DNA of 64,000 nucleotides from Amphiplicatus sp046296195 (GTDB taxonomy: Bacteria > Pseudomonadota > Alphaproteobacteria > Caulobacterales > Parvularculaceae): contig JBKBLR010000014.1 of NCBI GenBank assembly GCA_046296195.1, positions 1 to 64,000 of the forward strand. The letters are read 5' to 3'. Below the pieces are notes generated by a model, which was not told where the DNA came from, did no database searches, and worked only from the letters and a program-made list of their open reading frames with translations. Position numbers and translations under genes: made by a program. Positions 45,691-54,800 of this stretch are shown here, piece after piece. Numbering within the stretch: the stretch's first letter is position 1; every line of letters starts with the position of its first letter.

Positions 45691-45692
45691 TA

Positions 45693-45890
45693 CCAGGGTG
45701 CGATGACCTTGACTCATCGCACCCTGGCGAGCGCGACCGCGCGCCCGCAGCAAAGCGAGGGCGCCTTTCAGTGACCAGTTTCCATCACTGAAAGCACGTC
45801 TAACGTCGGCGAGCGCGGTCGTCAGTCTTCGATCGACGCGCGTTTTCATCCGAAAACCGCTTCGCACTGTTCTGAACGCGCTCTAATGTC
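45693..45890. repeat. Interspersed intergenic repeat with two perfect hairpins
   Basis: A 14-base perfect stem (45693-45706 and 45714-45727, loop 7) is followed by a 9-base stem (45766-45774 and 45785-45793, loop 10), then a third smaller one (GTTTTC/GAAAAC around 45842-45858). The tail with AAAACCGCTTCGCAC and GCGCTCTA is similar to short sequences commonly repeated between genes in Rhizobiales and Caulobacterales genomes; this is from memory and only one copy is in the window. No T-run follows the stems. The tail reaches the stop codon of the neighbouring lipoprotein gene at 45883. Confidence 0.65.
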
Positions 45891-46728
45891 CGAGCGACAG
45901 CATGACGCGCGAGGACGCTGCGGACAGCGCCGCGATGTCCGCCTCGAGCGCCTGCGGCGCCGCCGCGTGCGGGTAGGCTGCGCCGAGCGCCCAAAGCGCC
46001 GCGCCTATCTTGGCCGCGGCGTCCGGCATATCGGCCTCGATGGCGGCGCGGCCGCGCACGAAAGCGCTCTCCGCCGCTTTGTAAAAACCGTAGCCGTCGA
46101 GATAATGACCGTAATCGCCCGACGCCGCAGCGAGGCGATACATGTCGACGGCGCGGTCGATCTCGTCGGAGACGACGCCGGCGGCGGCGTCGGATCGCCC
46201 ATCGTCGGGCGCCGAGGCCGCCGCCTTGTCGAGCGCGGCGATGATCGCGGCGGTTCGCGCGGCGATCCTGTCGGCAGGCTCATCATTCAGCGCGCCCTCG
46301 GAGGCGGCGATAAACAACTCATTGAACGGCTCGACGCCGCGCGCCTTGAAGGCGCCCTCCATGTCGGCGAGCACTTCGCTGACGGGATGGGCGAACATGC
46401 CGGCGGCTTCTTCCTTCCGCCCTGCGGCGTAGGCGTCACGCGCGGCGAGCACATGCGCTTCGGCGATCGCCAGCGCCGACCGGAAAACGACGGCGTCGGT
46501 CGCGGCGGCGGCGATATCAACGCCGCCCTCACCTTCGCCGCTCGCGGGCGCCGCCGGAAGCGCGGCAACCGTTGTCCCTTCGCCCCCGCCTTCGGCGTGA
46601 CGCTCCGACCGGGGCCGCGCTGCGCCTTCGCCTTCCCCTTCTCCTTCACCGGCGCATCCAGAAAGCGCCAGCGCGCCCGTCAGGGCGAGCGTCGACAGGC
46701 CGGCGATGACTTTTTGGCGGCGAGCCAT
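45883..46728 (-). CDS. Hypothetical lipoprotein with Glu/Gly repeats
   Basis: 281 aa. The start MARRQKVIAGLSTLALTGALA at 46728 has GGGA upstream and a lipobox LSGC (Cys25). The next 50 residues are low-complexity Glu/Gly/Ala, starting with a (GE) repeat just after the Cys. The rest is helical with conserved-looking His (AEAHVLAARDAY, MFAHPVSEVLADME and YGHYLDGYGFY), a pattern reminiscent of imelysin/EfeO-type iron proteins but not identified as such. It is divergent from a Fe(II)-dependent dioxygenase gene. Confidence 0.65.
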   Translation of the reverse strand: MARRQKVIAGLSTLALTGALALSGCAGEGEGEGEGAARPRSERHAEGGGEGTTVAALPAAPASGEGEGGVDIAAAATDAVVFRSALAIAEAHVLAARDAYAAGRKEEAAGMFAHPVSEVLADMEGAFKARGVEPFNELFIAASEGALNDEPADRIAARTAAIIAALDKAAASAPDDGRSDAAAGVVSDEIDRAVDMYRLAAASGDYGHYLDGYGFYKAAESAFVRGRAAIEADMPDAAAKIGAALWALGAAYPHAAAPQALEADIAALSAASSRVMLSLGH

Positions 46729-46753
46729 GCTGTTCCCTTTCCCGATGGGTCGC

Positions 46754-46781
46754 ACTATAGCGAAGCTCAAGTCTTCTGCAA
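46754..46781 (-). promoter_or_regulatory. Promoter of the Glu/Gly-repeat lipoprotein gene
   Basis: -10 TATAGT (46754-46759) and -35 TTGCAG (46776-46781), spacer 16, on the minus strand. A start near 46747 gives a leader of about 18 nt with a GGGA ribosome-binding site. It sits in the 79-base divergent region shared with the dioxygenase gene. Confidence 0.6.
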
Positions 46782-46807
46782 TCGCGACTTAATCGCAACG
46801 GAAACAA

Positions 46808-47467
46808 ATGATCCTTCAGATCCCGGAAGTTCTCGACGCTGGCGCGGTCGCCGCCCTGCAGGAGACCCTTGGCGAGCCTGGCCTGTGGGTCGACGGGCGG
46901 TCAACCGCCGCCGGCCGGGCAAGGCAGGCCAAGCGCAACCAGCAGGCCGCACCGACCGACAAGGCAAAAGCCGCGCTGTCGCTCATCGAACGGGCGATTT
47001 TTTCGAACGCGGTGTTTCAGAGCGCCGCCCAGCCGGCGGCGCTCGCGCGCCTGATGCTGAACCGTTATGCGGAGGGCATGGAGTACGGCGCGCATGTCGA
47101 TGCGCCTTATATCGATGGCGTCCGCACCGACCTTTCCTTCACGCTGTTCTTGAGCGCGCCGGAGCAGTATGACGGCGGCGACCTCGTCATTGACGGCGCC
47201 GGGGCGGAGGATCGGCTGAAGCCGCCCGCGGGGACGCTCGTTCTTTATCCCTCTTACTTTATTCACCGCGTTGCGGCGGTGACGCGCGGCGAGCGTCTCG
47301 CCGCCGTCGGCTGGGTCAAAAGCCGCATCAGAAGCGCCGAGCATCGCGCGCTGGCGTATGAACTTGACCGCCTCGCCGCCGATCTCGACGCCCTCGGCGC
47401 ACCGGCGGAGATGCGCGTGCGGCTCGCAAATCTCCGCAACAATTTCCTGCGCGCCTTCGGCGGTTGA
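46808..47467 (+). CDS. Fe(II)/2-oxoglutarate PKHD-type hydroxylase (PiuC/YbiX-like)
   Basis: 219 aa. The jelly-roll iron site is visible: GAHVDAPYID supplies the His-x-Asp pair, YPSYFIHRVAAVTRGER the distal His and the 2-oxoglutarate Arg. N-terminal MILQIPEVLDAGAVAAL is typical of the PiuC family. Such proteins usually accompany TonB-dependent siderophore receptors, but no receptor is found here. The divergent lipoprotein gene shares the upstream region, so co-regulation by iron is plausible but not shown; no Fur box was identified. Confidence 0.9.
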   Translation: MILQIPEVLDAGAVAALQETLGEPGLWVDGRSTAAGRARQAKRNQQAAPTDKAKAALSLIERAIFSNAVFQSAAQPAALARLMLNRYAEGMEYGAHVDAPYIDGVRTDLSFTLFLSAPEQYDGGDLVIDGAGAEDRLKPPAGTLVLYPSYFIHRVAAVTRGERLAAVGWVKSRIRSAEHRALAYELDRLAADLDALGAPAEMRVRLANLRNNFLRAFGG

Positions 47468-47481
47468 CCGCGAGAGCACGC

Positions 47482-48366
47482 CTATTTCGGCTTCCTGAAT
47501 TTCAGCGTCATGCGGTTGGTTTCGCCGATCGCTTCATACTGGGCGCGCAACGCCGGTTTGTCGCGGCTCGTGCCGAGCGTCGGCGGCAAGCGCCAGACCA
47601 TGTCCTTCTCGGTCGGCTGGTCGGCAGGGTTGGCGTTGATTTCGCTGGAGCCGAGAAACTCGAACCCGGCGGCCTCGAACGCGGCGATCACCTGGCTCTG
47701 CTTCAGATAACCATTGTCGCCCTCGGCCCATGTGTCGGAATGGCCTTCAGGCCCGCGATGGGCGACGACGCCGACGATCCCGCCGGGCTTCAGGAGATCC
47801 ATGGTGTCCTTGAGCGCCTTGGTGCGCCAGCCGCCTTCATCCTCGAAGCGGTTGAAATGGTGAAAGGCGCGGATCATCAGGACCGCATCGGCCTTGCCCT
47901 TCATGTCGGCGGGGATCGCGCCATAGGCGACTGCGCCGACCGAGGCGCCGCCGCCCTTCGTCCACGCTCTTGCGGTGTTTGTCCAGTCGCTCGTCCATGT
48001 CGCCTTCTGCGCGAGGAACTGCTCGTTCACGAAGCCGCCAAAGAGCTTCCACATCTCGACCGCATAATCGGCGCCGATGACTTTGCCGCCCGGCCCGAGA
48101 TAAGCGAGCAGGATCTTCGTGTAATAGCCGTCATTGCCCGGCAGCACGTCGACCACGGTCATGCCGGGCCGGACGCCGAAGAATTCGAGCGTTTCCTTGG
48201 GGTGGCGCCATTTGTAGCGCGCCTTCACCTCGTCGGACTGATCGGCGAGCGCGGCATCGAGCGCTTCCGACGCGGCAAGCGCGGCGGCCTCGTCCTTGGC
48301 GGATGGGCCGGTGGCGCAGGCGGCAAGGCCCAAGGCCGCGACCGCGGCCAGCAGAATCCGTTTCAT
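47482..48366 (-). CDS. Lipoprotein with class I methyltransferase fold
   Basis: 294 aa. The start MKRILLAAVAALGLAACATG at 48366 has a lipobox with Cys17. The body resembles SAM-dependent methyltransferases: EFFGVRPGMTVVDVLPGNDGYYTKILL is the motif I region, in which GxGxG is replaced by PGNDG, KVIGADYAVEM motif II, and MIRAFHHFNRFED a later motif. A methyltransferase-like domain on an exported lipoprotein is odd because SAM is cytoplasmic, so it may be non-catalytic; related proteins occur widely in Proteobacteria. Convergent with the dioxygenase gene (14 bases apart). Confidence 0.78.
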   Translation of the reverse strand: MKRILLAAVAALGLAACATGPSAKDEAAALAASEALDAALADQSDEVKARYKWRHPKETLEFFGVRPGMTVVDVLPGNDGYYTKILLAYLGPGGKVIGADYAVEMWKLFGGFVNEQFLAQKATWTSDWTNTARAWTKGGGASVGAVAYGAIPADMKGKADAVLMIRAFHHFNRFEDEGGWRTKALKDTMDLLKPGGIVGVVAHRGPEGHSDTWAEGDNGYLKQSQVIAAFEAAGFEFLGSSEINANPADQPTEKDMVWRLPPTLGTSRDKPALRAQYEAIGETNRMTLKFRKPK

Positions 48367-48394
48367 GATCAGTCTCCCGGTCGGCGAAATGCCG

Positions 48395-49798
48395 CTAATG
48401 CAGCGCCTTGACGATCTGCTCGCACACTTTTTTGGCGTCACCGAATAACATCATCGTGTTGTCGCGGAAAAAGAGTTCATTCTGCACGCCGGCGTAACCG
48501 GACGCCATCGAGCGCTTCACGAACAGCACCGTGCGGGCGTTCTCGACATCGAGGATGGGCATGCCGTAGATCGGCGAGGTCTTGTCGGTCTTGGCGGCCG
48601 GGTTCGTCACGTCGTTGGCGCCGATGACGAAGGCGACGTCGGCGGTGCGGAACTCGGCGTTGATGTCCTCGAGCTCGAATACTTCGTCATAGGGAACCTG
48701 TGCCTCGGCGAGGAGGACGTTCATGTGCCCCGGCATCCGCCCGGCGACCGGGTGGATCGCATATTTCACCTCGACGCCGGCGGCCTTCAGCTTGTCGGCC
48801 ATTTCCTTCAGCGCGTGCTGGGCCTGCGCGACCGCCATGCCGTAGCCCGGAACGACGATCACCTTGCCGGCGTTCTTCATGATGAAGGCGGCGTCGTCGG
48901 CCGAGCCCTGCTTGTAGGGGCGCATCTCTTCCCCGCCCTTGCCGCCGGCCGCATCCTCGCCGCCGAAGCCGCCGAGAATGACCGAGATGAACGAGCGGTT
49001 CATCCCCTTGCACATGATGTAGGAAAGGATCGCCCCCGACGAGCCGACGAGCGCGCCGGTGATGATCAGCGCCATGTTCTGGAGCGTGAAACCGATGCCG
49101 GCCGCCGCCCAGCCCGAATAGGAGTTGAGCATCGACACCACGACCGGCATGTCGGCGCCGCCGATCGGGATGATGAGCAGGAAGCCGAGAATAAAGGCGG
49201 CGAGCGTCAGGAGGAAAAAGATCAGCGGCGACTGCGTTCCCGTCATCAGCATGCCGATCATCAGCACGATGAAAAGGCCGAGCCCCAGATTGATGATGTG
49301 CCGCCCGGGCAAGAGGATCGGCTTGCCGGACATCTTCTCGGCGAGTTTCAGGAAGGCGATCACCGAGCCCGAAAAAGTGATCGCGCCGATGGCGACGCCG
49401 AGCCCCATTTCGAGGATCGACTGGAGATGAATGTCGCCGGGCTCGCCGATGCCGAAGGCTTTCGGGGCGAGGAAGGCAGCCCAGGCGATGAACACCGCGG
49501 CGAGGCCTACGAGGCTGTGGAAGAACGCCACGAGCTGCGGCATCTCGGTCATCTTCACGCGCTGCGCGACGACCGCGCCGATCCCGCCGCCGACCGCGAC
49601 CGCCGAGCCGGCGAGCGCCCAGGTGATGAGGTTCTTGTTCTGGAGGACGAAGAGCGTCGTCGCGATGGCGAGCGCCATGCCGAGCATGCCGTAGCGGTTG
49701 CCCTCGCGCGCCGTCTCCGGCGAAGAGAGCCCGCGAAGGGCGAGGATAAAGAGGACGCCCGAGACGACGTAGAGCAGCGGCGGCAGATTATCAGCCAT
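48395..49798 (-). CDS. pntB: NAD(P) transhydrogenase subunit beta
   Basis: Proton-translocating transhydrogenase membrane and NADP-binding subunit, 467 aa. About nine helices span residues 1-265, then domain III with the NADP-binding site: VIVVPGYGMAVAQAQHAL, HPVAGRMPGHMNVLLAEA, and FVIGANDVTNPAAKTD. It ends the operon, six bases after pntAB. It converts NADH and NADP into NAD and NADPH using the proton gradient. Confidence 0.97.
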   Translation of the reverse strand: MADNLPPLLYVVSGVLFILALRGLSSPETAREGNRYGMLGMALAIATTLFVLQNKNLITWALAGSAVAVGGGIGAVVAQRVKMTEMPQLVAFFHSLVGLAAVFIAWAAFLAPKAFGIGEPGDIHLQSILEMGLGVAIGAITFSGSVIAFLKLAEKMSGKPILLPGRHIINLGLGLFIVLMIGMLMTGTQSPLIFFLLTLAAFILGFLLIIPIGGADMPVVVSMLNSYSGWAAAGIGFTLQNMALIITGALVGSSGAILSYIMCKGMNRSFISVILGGFGGEDAAGGKGGEEMRPYKQGSADDAAFIMKNAGKVIVVPGYGMAVAQAQHALKEMADKLKAAGVEVKYAIHPVAGRMPGHMNVLLAEAQVPYDEVFELEDINAEFRTADVAFVIGANDVTNPAAKTDKTSPIYGMPILDVENARTVLFVKRSMASGYAGVQNELFFRDNTMMLFGDAKKVCEQIVKALH

Positions 49799-49804
49799 CG
49801 GGGA

Positions 49805-50296
49805 TCACGATCCCTTCTTCTTGTACATGCCGAGCATCCTCTGGGTGACGAGGAAGCCGCCGAAGATGTTGACGCTCGCGAGCATCACCGCGAGGAAGCC
49901 GAAAATCTTCGACAAGAGCCCGGCGCCGGCGCCGGCCACATCAGCGCCGACCGCGATCAGGGCGCCGACGATGACGACCGAGGAAATCGCATTCGTCACC
50001 GACATCAGCGGCGTGTGCAGGGCCGGCGTCACCGACCACACGACGTAATAGCCGACGAAGATCGCGAGGATGAAGATCGCGAGAAGATAGATGAAGTCCG
50101 AGGGGCCGCCGGCGACGGCGGCGGAAATTTCATGGATGCGGTCGATCATGGAGAGCGCCTGGTCGCTGGTCGCTGAAAGCTGCTTGGCGGTTTCCTCCGC
50201 GGTCTCCGCCGTCTGGCGCAAGGTCTCGGCGGCCTCAGCCACATTGCGCGCGGCCTCATCGACAAGCTGCTCCGTCGTTCTTGCTTCCTCGGCCAT
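49805..50296 (-). CDS. pntAB: NAD(P) transhydrogenase subunit alpha part 2 (membrane)
   Basis: 163 aa. The C-terminal half has three to four helices with the conserved GYYVVWSVTPALHTPLMSVTNAISS, which forms part of the proton channel. Before it is an N-terminal stretch of about 60 residues rich in Ala, Glu and Thr, predicted to form a coiled coil (EAARNVAEAAETLRQTAET). In E. coli this part is fused to the first domain. It lies three bases after pntAA. Confidence 0.93.
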   Translation of the reverse strand: MAEEARTTEQLVDEAARNVAEAAETLRQTAETAEETAKQLSATSDQALSMIDRIHEISAAVAGGPSDFIYLLAIFILAIFVGYYVVWSVTPALHTPLMSVTNAISSVVIVGALIAVGADVAGAGAGLLSKIFGFLAVMLASVNIFGGFLVTQRMLGMYKKKGS

Positions 50297-50299
50297 CGC

Positions 50300-51466
50300 T
50301 CACTCCGCCGCGGTCTGACCGCCTTCGGCCGGCGGCGCCGGCGCGAAAGTCGGGTGCACGATCCGGCCGTCGCGGGTCAGCGCGACGCCCTTGATGATCT
50401 CGTCGTTCCAGTCGGGCTCGAACGCCTTCGTTTCCTTGTTCACGAAGGCGGAGACGAAATTGAAGAGGTTGCGGGCGTAAAGGCTTGAAGCGTCCTGCGC
50501 GAGGCGTCCCGGCACGTTTTCAAAACCGACGATGATGACGCCGCCGACGTCGATGACCTCGCCGCACCGGGACAGCTCGACATTGCCGCCCTGCTCGACC
50601 GCGAGGTCGACGATGACCGACCCCGGGGCCATCGCCCGCACCATGTCGGCGCTGACAAGGCGCGGCGCCGGCCGCCCGGGAATCAGCGCCGTCGTGACAA
50701 CGATGTTCTGCTTGGCGATGTGCTTGCCGACGAATTCCGCCTGGCGGCGCTTGAAGTCGTCCGACATTTCCTTGGCGTAGCCGTCGGCGGTCTCGGCGTC
50801 CTTCATCGCGGCTTCATCGACGGTGACAAAGGTCGCGCCGAGGCTTTCGACCTGCTCCTTCGCCGCCCAGCGCACGTCGGTCGCCGAAACGACCGCGCCC
50901 ATGCGCCGCGCCGTCGCGATCGCCTGCAGCCCGGCGACGCCCGCGCCCATGACGAACACTTTCGCCGGCGCGATCGTTCCTGCCGCCGTCATCATCATCG
51001 GCATCGCCCGGCCGTAATAGGCGGCGGCGTCGATCACCGCCTTGTAGCCGGCGAGGTTCGACTGCGATGACAGCACGTCCATCGACTGGGCGCGCGTAAT
51101 GCGCGGCATCAGATCCATGGCGAAGAGTTCAACGCCCGCCGCCGCCGCCGCTTCAAGAACGTCCTTCGAGCCATGGGGGTTGACGATCGCGGCGATGCGC
51201 TGGCCGCGCCGATAGGCGCCGAAGCCCGCGGCGTCCGGCGCGCGCACCTTGAGGACGAGATCGGCGCCCGACAGCGCCTCGACGGCGTTCGCGTCGATCG
51301 CCGCGCCCGCTTCCTGATAAAGATAGTCGGGAAAATTGCTGCTCTCGCCCGCGCCGCGCTCGACCGCGACGTCGGCGCCGAGGCCTATAAATTTCTTCAC
51401 GGTTTCGGGCGAGGCCGCGACGCGCGGCTCCCCGGCCCGGGTTTCACGTAAGATTGCGATCTTCAT
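50300..51466 (-). CDS. pntAA: NAD(P) transhydrogenase subunit alpha part 1 (NAD-binding)
   Basis: Soluble NAD-binding domain I of the split transhydrogenase, 388 aa. The start MKIAILRETRAGEPRVAASP is the alanine dehydrogenase/PNT N-terminal signature; the Rossmann loop is VMGAGVAGLQAIATARRMGA, and NIVVTTALIPGRPAPRLVS is the family motif. It lies 32 bases after a COX IV-like gene and 3 bases before pntAB. Confidence 0.96.
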   Translation of the reverse strand: MKIAILRETRAGEPRVAASPETVKKFIGLGADVAVERGAGESSNFPDYLYQEAGAAIDANAVEALSGADLVLKVRAPDAAGFGAYRRGQRIAAIVNPHGSKDVLEAAAAAGVELFAMDLMPRITRAQSMDVLSSQSNLAGYKAVIDAAAYYGRAMPMMMTAAGTIAPAKVFVMGAGVAGLQAIATARRMGAVVSATDVRWAAKEQVESLGATFVTVDEAAMKDAETADGYAKEMSDDFKRRQAEFVGKHIAKQNIVVTTALIPGRPAPRLVSADMVRAMAPGSVIVDLAVEQGGNVELSRCGEVIDVGGVIIVGFENVPGRLAQDASSLYARNLFNFVSAFVNKETKAFEPDWNDEIIKGVALTRDGRIVHPTFAPAPPAEGGQTAAE

Positions 51467-51498
51467 CGTCGATCCCGGGCGTTATGGTGAGTCGGGGA

Positions 51499-51726
51499 CT
51501 AATGGGAAAAGAAGGTCTTCGCCACCCACCAGACGACGACATAGGTCGCGATGAACCAGAGCACCGCCCACCAGCCATTGCCCATCACGAGCTGGGTGAA
51601 GAACATCGCCAGGCCCATGGCCAGCGGCACGCCGACCTGCGCCGAGTTTTTCATGATCCCTTCGTAGATCCTGCGGTGCTCTTCCGCGTCCTGAAGCCGC
51701 TGCTTTGCATCGTCGGCGGTCGCCAT
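51499..51726 (-). CDS. Small membrane protein, COX aa3 subunit IV-like
   Basis: 75 aa starting MATADDAKQRLQD at 51726, nine bases after GGAG; a TTG at 51741 and an ATG at 51735 are alternative starts. An amphipathic helix (EEHRRIYEGIMKNSAQVGVP) is followed by two hydrophobic helices (residues about 28-68). The pattern resembles the bacterial aa3 cytochrome oxidase subunit IV family, whose members are often found just upstream of pntAA in alphaproteobacteria. Role in the transhydrogenase operon is unknown. Confidence 0.7.
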   Translation of the reverse strand: MATADDAKQRLQDAEEHRRIYEGIMKNSAQVGVPLAMGLAMFFTQLVMGNGWWAVLWFIATYVVVWWVAKTFFSH

Positions 51727-51876
51727 GGCGCTCATCTCCAAATCGTCGAAACCGGCGGTTTAGTGGCCGATTTCAGAGGGATGGGCAAGGGGACGACGGC
51801 CCGCGCGCCGCGTGTTTGAAAACCGCGAAAATCGGGTAGGCTGACGGCCTTAGCCGGCTAGGGGGCGTTGCGGGGG

Positions 51877-54800
51877 ATGCTGCGGGGAAATTTCTCGGGA
51901 CGGGCGCGCGCCGCCCTGCTCCTCGGGCTCTCGGGTCTTTTTACGCTTGCCGGCGCCGCCGCGGCTGAAACCTTGCGCGTGATGACGACCGGGCTCGGCG
52001 ACGGAACGGTAGCGGGCGGCGCGATCTCCTGCAACGCCGCCGGGGGCCCCGCTTGCGACATGGCGACGCCCGCCGGGGCGAGCATCGTGCTGACGGCGAC
52101 GGCGGAGCCCGGCGCGACGTTCGCCGGCTGGGGCGGGGACTGCCCCGACGCCGACCCGACGACGCCGGCCGATCAATGCCGCGTCACCATGAGCGCCTAT
52201 CGTTCGGTGCGCGCGCGCTTCGACATGACGGCGCCGATCGTTCCGCTGACGCCCGCCCAGATAGCCGACGTCGAAGCGACGCGCAGCGGCATCGGCGATT
52301 ATCTCGCCGCCAATCCGCAGATCAATTCAACGGCGAAATTCATCGCCGCGTTGCCCGAGGAATACCGCCGCAACTGGATCTTGATGCCGCGCTCGGAGAG
52401 CTTCCAGGCAGGCACGGCCGACCTGCCGCGGCTTCTGCTGCCAAGCGCCAATGGCGAGAACGCCTTTGGGGTGGCGCTGTCGCCGGGGCCGCTCGGGTCC
52501 TATCCGGGATCGCACCATAACGCCGTTGAGTTCATGCAGTGGGACAGCGGCGCCAAGACCTTCCGCTTCCACGAGATCGTGCTCGCCGACATTCCGGCGC
52601 GCGACGACACTGATCCCGCGACACCGGGGGTGCAGCCGCGCTTTCCCGCGCGCGCCGCGCCCCATGTCGGCATCGACGAAACGCTGTGCGCGGCCTGCCA
52701 TACGACGCGCAACGTGCTCAACCGCGGCATGACGCCGGGAACCGACGGGATCGGGCATTCGATCCCCGTCAAAATGAAGCCGAACTGGGACGCCTATGAC
52801 AGCTGGGGCGGCATGCTCGCCTTCAACCGCGACCGCATCTACAAAGGCTCGGTCGAGGCGGCCGCCTTCCGCGCGCTCTTCAATCCCTGGACATGGCGCA
52901 CCAATCCCGGCGCGCGGCGCGTCATCGAGCAGCTTCAGTTGCAGCCGCCGGGCGTTCCGGACGGCTCCACCCTCCTGACCCGCCGGCACAACAACGACTA
53001 TGGCGACATCACGACCTTCGTCGTCGCCGACGACCGCATCACGCGGCTCGAGGGGGGCGGGGCCGACGACGGCCGCATCGTGTTCGGCTTCGACGATCCC
53101 GGCCCGCCCGTGACCGTCGAGCCGCAGCCGACGGGAACGACGTCGACGACGATCAGCTACGCCTTCGACCGCCGCGCGGGGACGAGCGGTTCCACCGTTC
53201 TTCGCAATGACACGCTCGTGCCTGCAGCCCCGGCGACGACGCCGAAATCCGACTTCGTGACGCTGCATCATTCCTTATCGCCGCGCTCCGATGTCGGGCG
53301 CGGCGTTCTGTTCCTCGCCACCATGAGCGACGGCCCCAACGCGACGCGCGTCGCGGACGAAATCAAAACCCACCGCTTTGCGACCGGCGGCGCGCCGATC
53401 GACGTGAGGGCGCTAGCGCTTGCGATCGCCTCGCGCTGCATCACCCATACGGGCGGCGACGAAATCGCCGACACGCAGGATATTTCACTCGCGCTGAGCC
53501 CGTCCGTGCGGGCGTTCTTCGACGCGCGCAACGGCATGACGTTCAACGAGGTCTATGACGACACGCTGCGCCGCCAGCAGAGCCTGCCGCTGCGCAAGGC
53601 GGACATCGCGAAGCTGACGCTGCATCGCGCCGGCGACCACTACATCCTCGACGAGAACGGCCCCGGCGTTCCGCCCGCCGCCGAAGCCCTAGGCGGCCTC
53701 ATCGACGCCTATGGTGCGGCGACTTCCGGGATCGCAGGCGGCGCCGGCGGCGGCGATGTCGGCCTTGCGCGCTTGCGCCAGGAAATATTCCGCCGGCCGA
53801 TCGATCGCGGCGGGCCTGACGCGACGGTGATGGGCGGGGCGATCGTCGATCGCGAGGCCTATGCGTTCGGCGGCTTCAACAACACCGCCGCGATCGCCCT
53901 CTTCCGCTATTTCCTCGAGCCGCTCGGCGTCGCCGTCGACAAATGGTCGACCGGCGTGCGCGGGCGGTCACGGACCTATACCTTCTCGGCGTCGTTCGGC
54001 TCTTACCTCGCGGCGATCTATGGCAACGGACCCGATTCGATCAGATCGAGCCTCGGCCTGCCCGACCTCGTCGAGGACCCCGCCCATCCGGGCAGCTACG
54101 ATCCGTCCTCTTCCTGCGCCGCCATCATGCCGCTCGCGACGGCGACCTTCGCCGCGCTGCCGGCGCCCGATGCAGTTCCAACCTTCACCGACGTGCAGCG
54201 CATCCTCAACAAGAGCTGCATCGAATGCCATGGCGGGCTCGGCCTGCCGCCCTATCGCAGCCATGGCGACGTCATCAATTTCGCCGAAAACGAGACCCCG
54301 GCGCCGGGCGAGCGGAGACTTTGGCGCTCGCTGTCGACGGTGCGCTCGCTGACCGGAACGCCGTCCTGCCCGCCATCGGCGCCCGCCTGCCCGATCGGTT
54401 CGGGCACGGACCTTTCCTCGAGCTGGCTATATCAGCTCATCACCGACCGCGGGAACCTCGCTCACCCCTATAATCCCGCTGAGCCCTATGACGCGGCGAA
54501 TCCCGACAATCCCGCCGACCCCGATGTCGCCGACGAGCGCTGCCGCGAAGGCATGATGCCCTGCGGCGGCCCGCCGCTGCCGAAAAGCGACATCGAGACG
54601 ATCAGGCGCTGGATCATCGGCGGACGCGCCAATGCCGAGGGCGACCCGCACATCCGCACCGTCGACGGCAGGCGCTATGACTTTCAGGGCGCCGGCGAAT
54701 TCACGCTGCTGCGCGGGGAAGACATGGAATTGCAGGCGCGGATGACGCCCGTTCCGACCGCGGCGCCCCTGCCCGATCCGAATACGGGTCTTTCGGTCTG

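Noticed and set aside
45550..45867. Minus-strand open frame of 105 codons over the repeat
   Set aside because: It is produced by the hairpin repeat and the antisense of the beta-propeller gene, and has no independent support.
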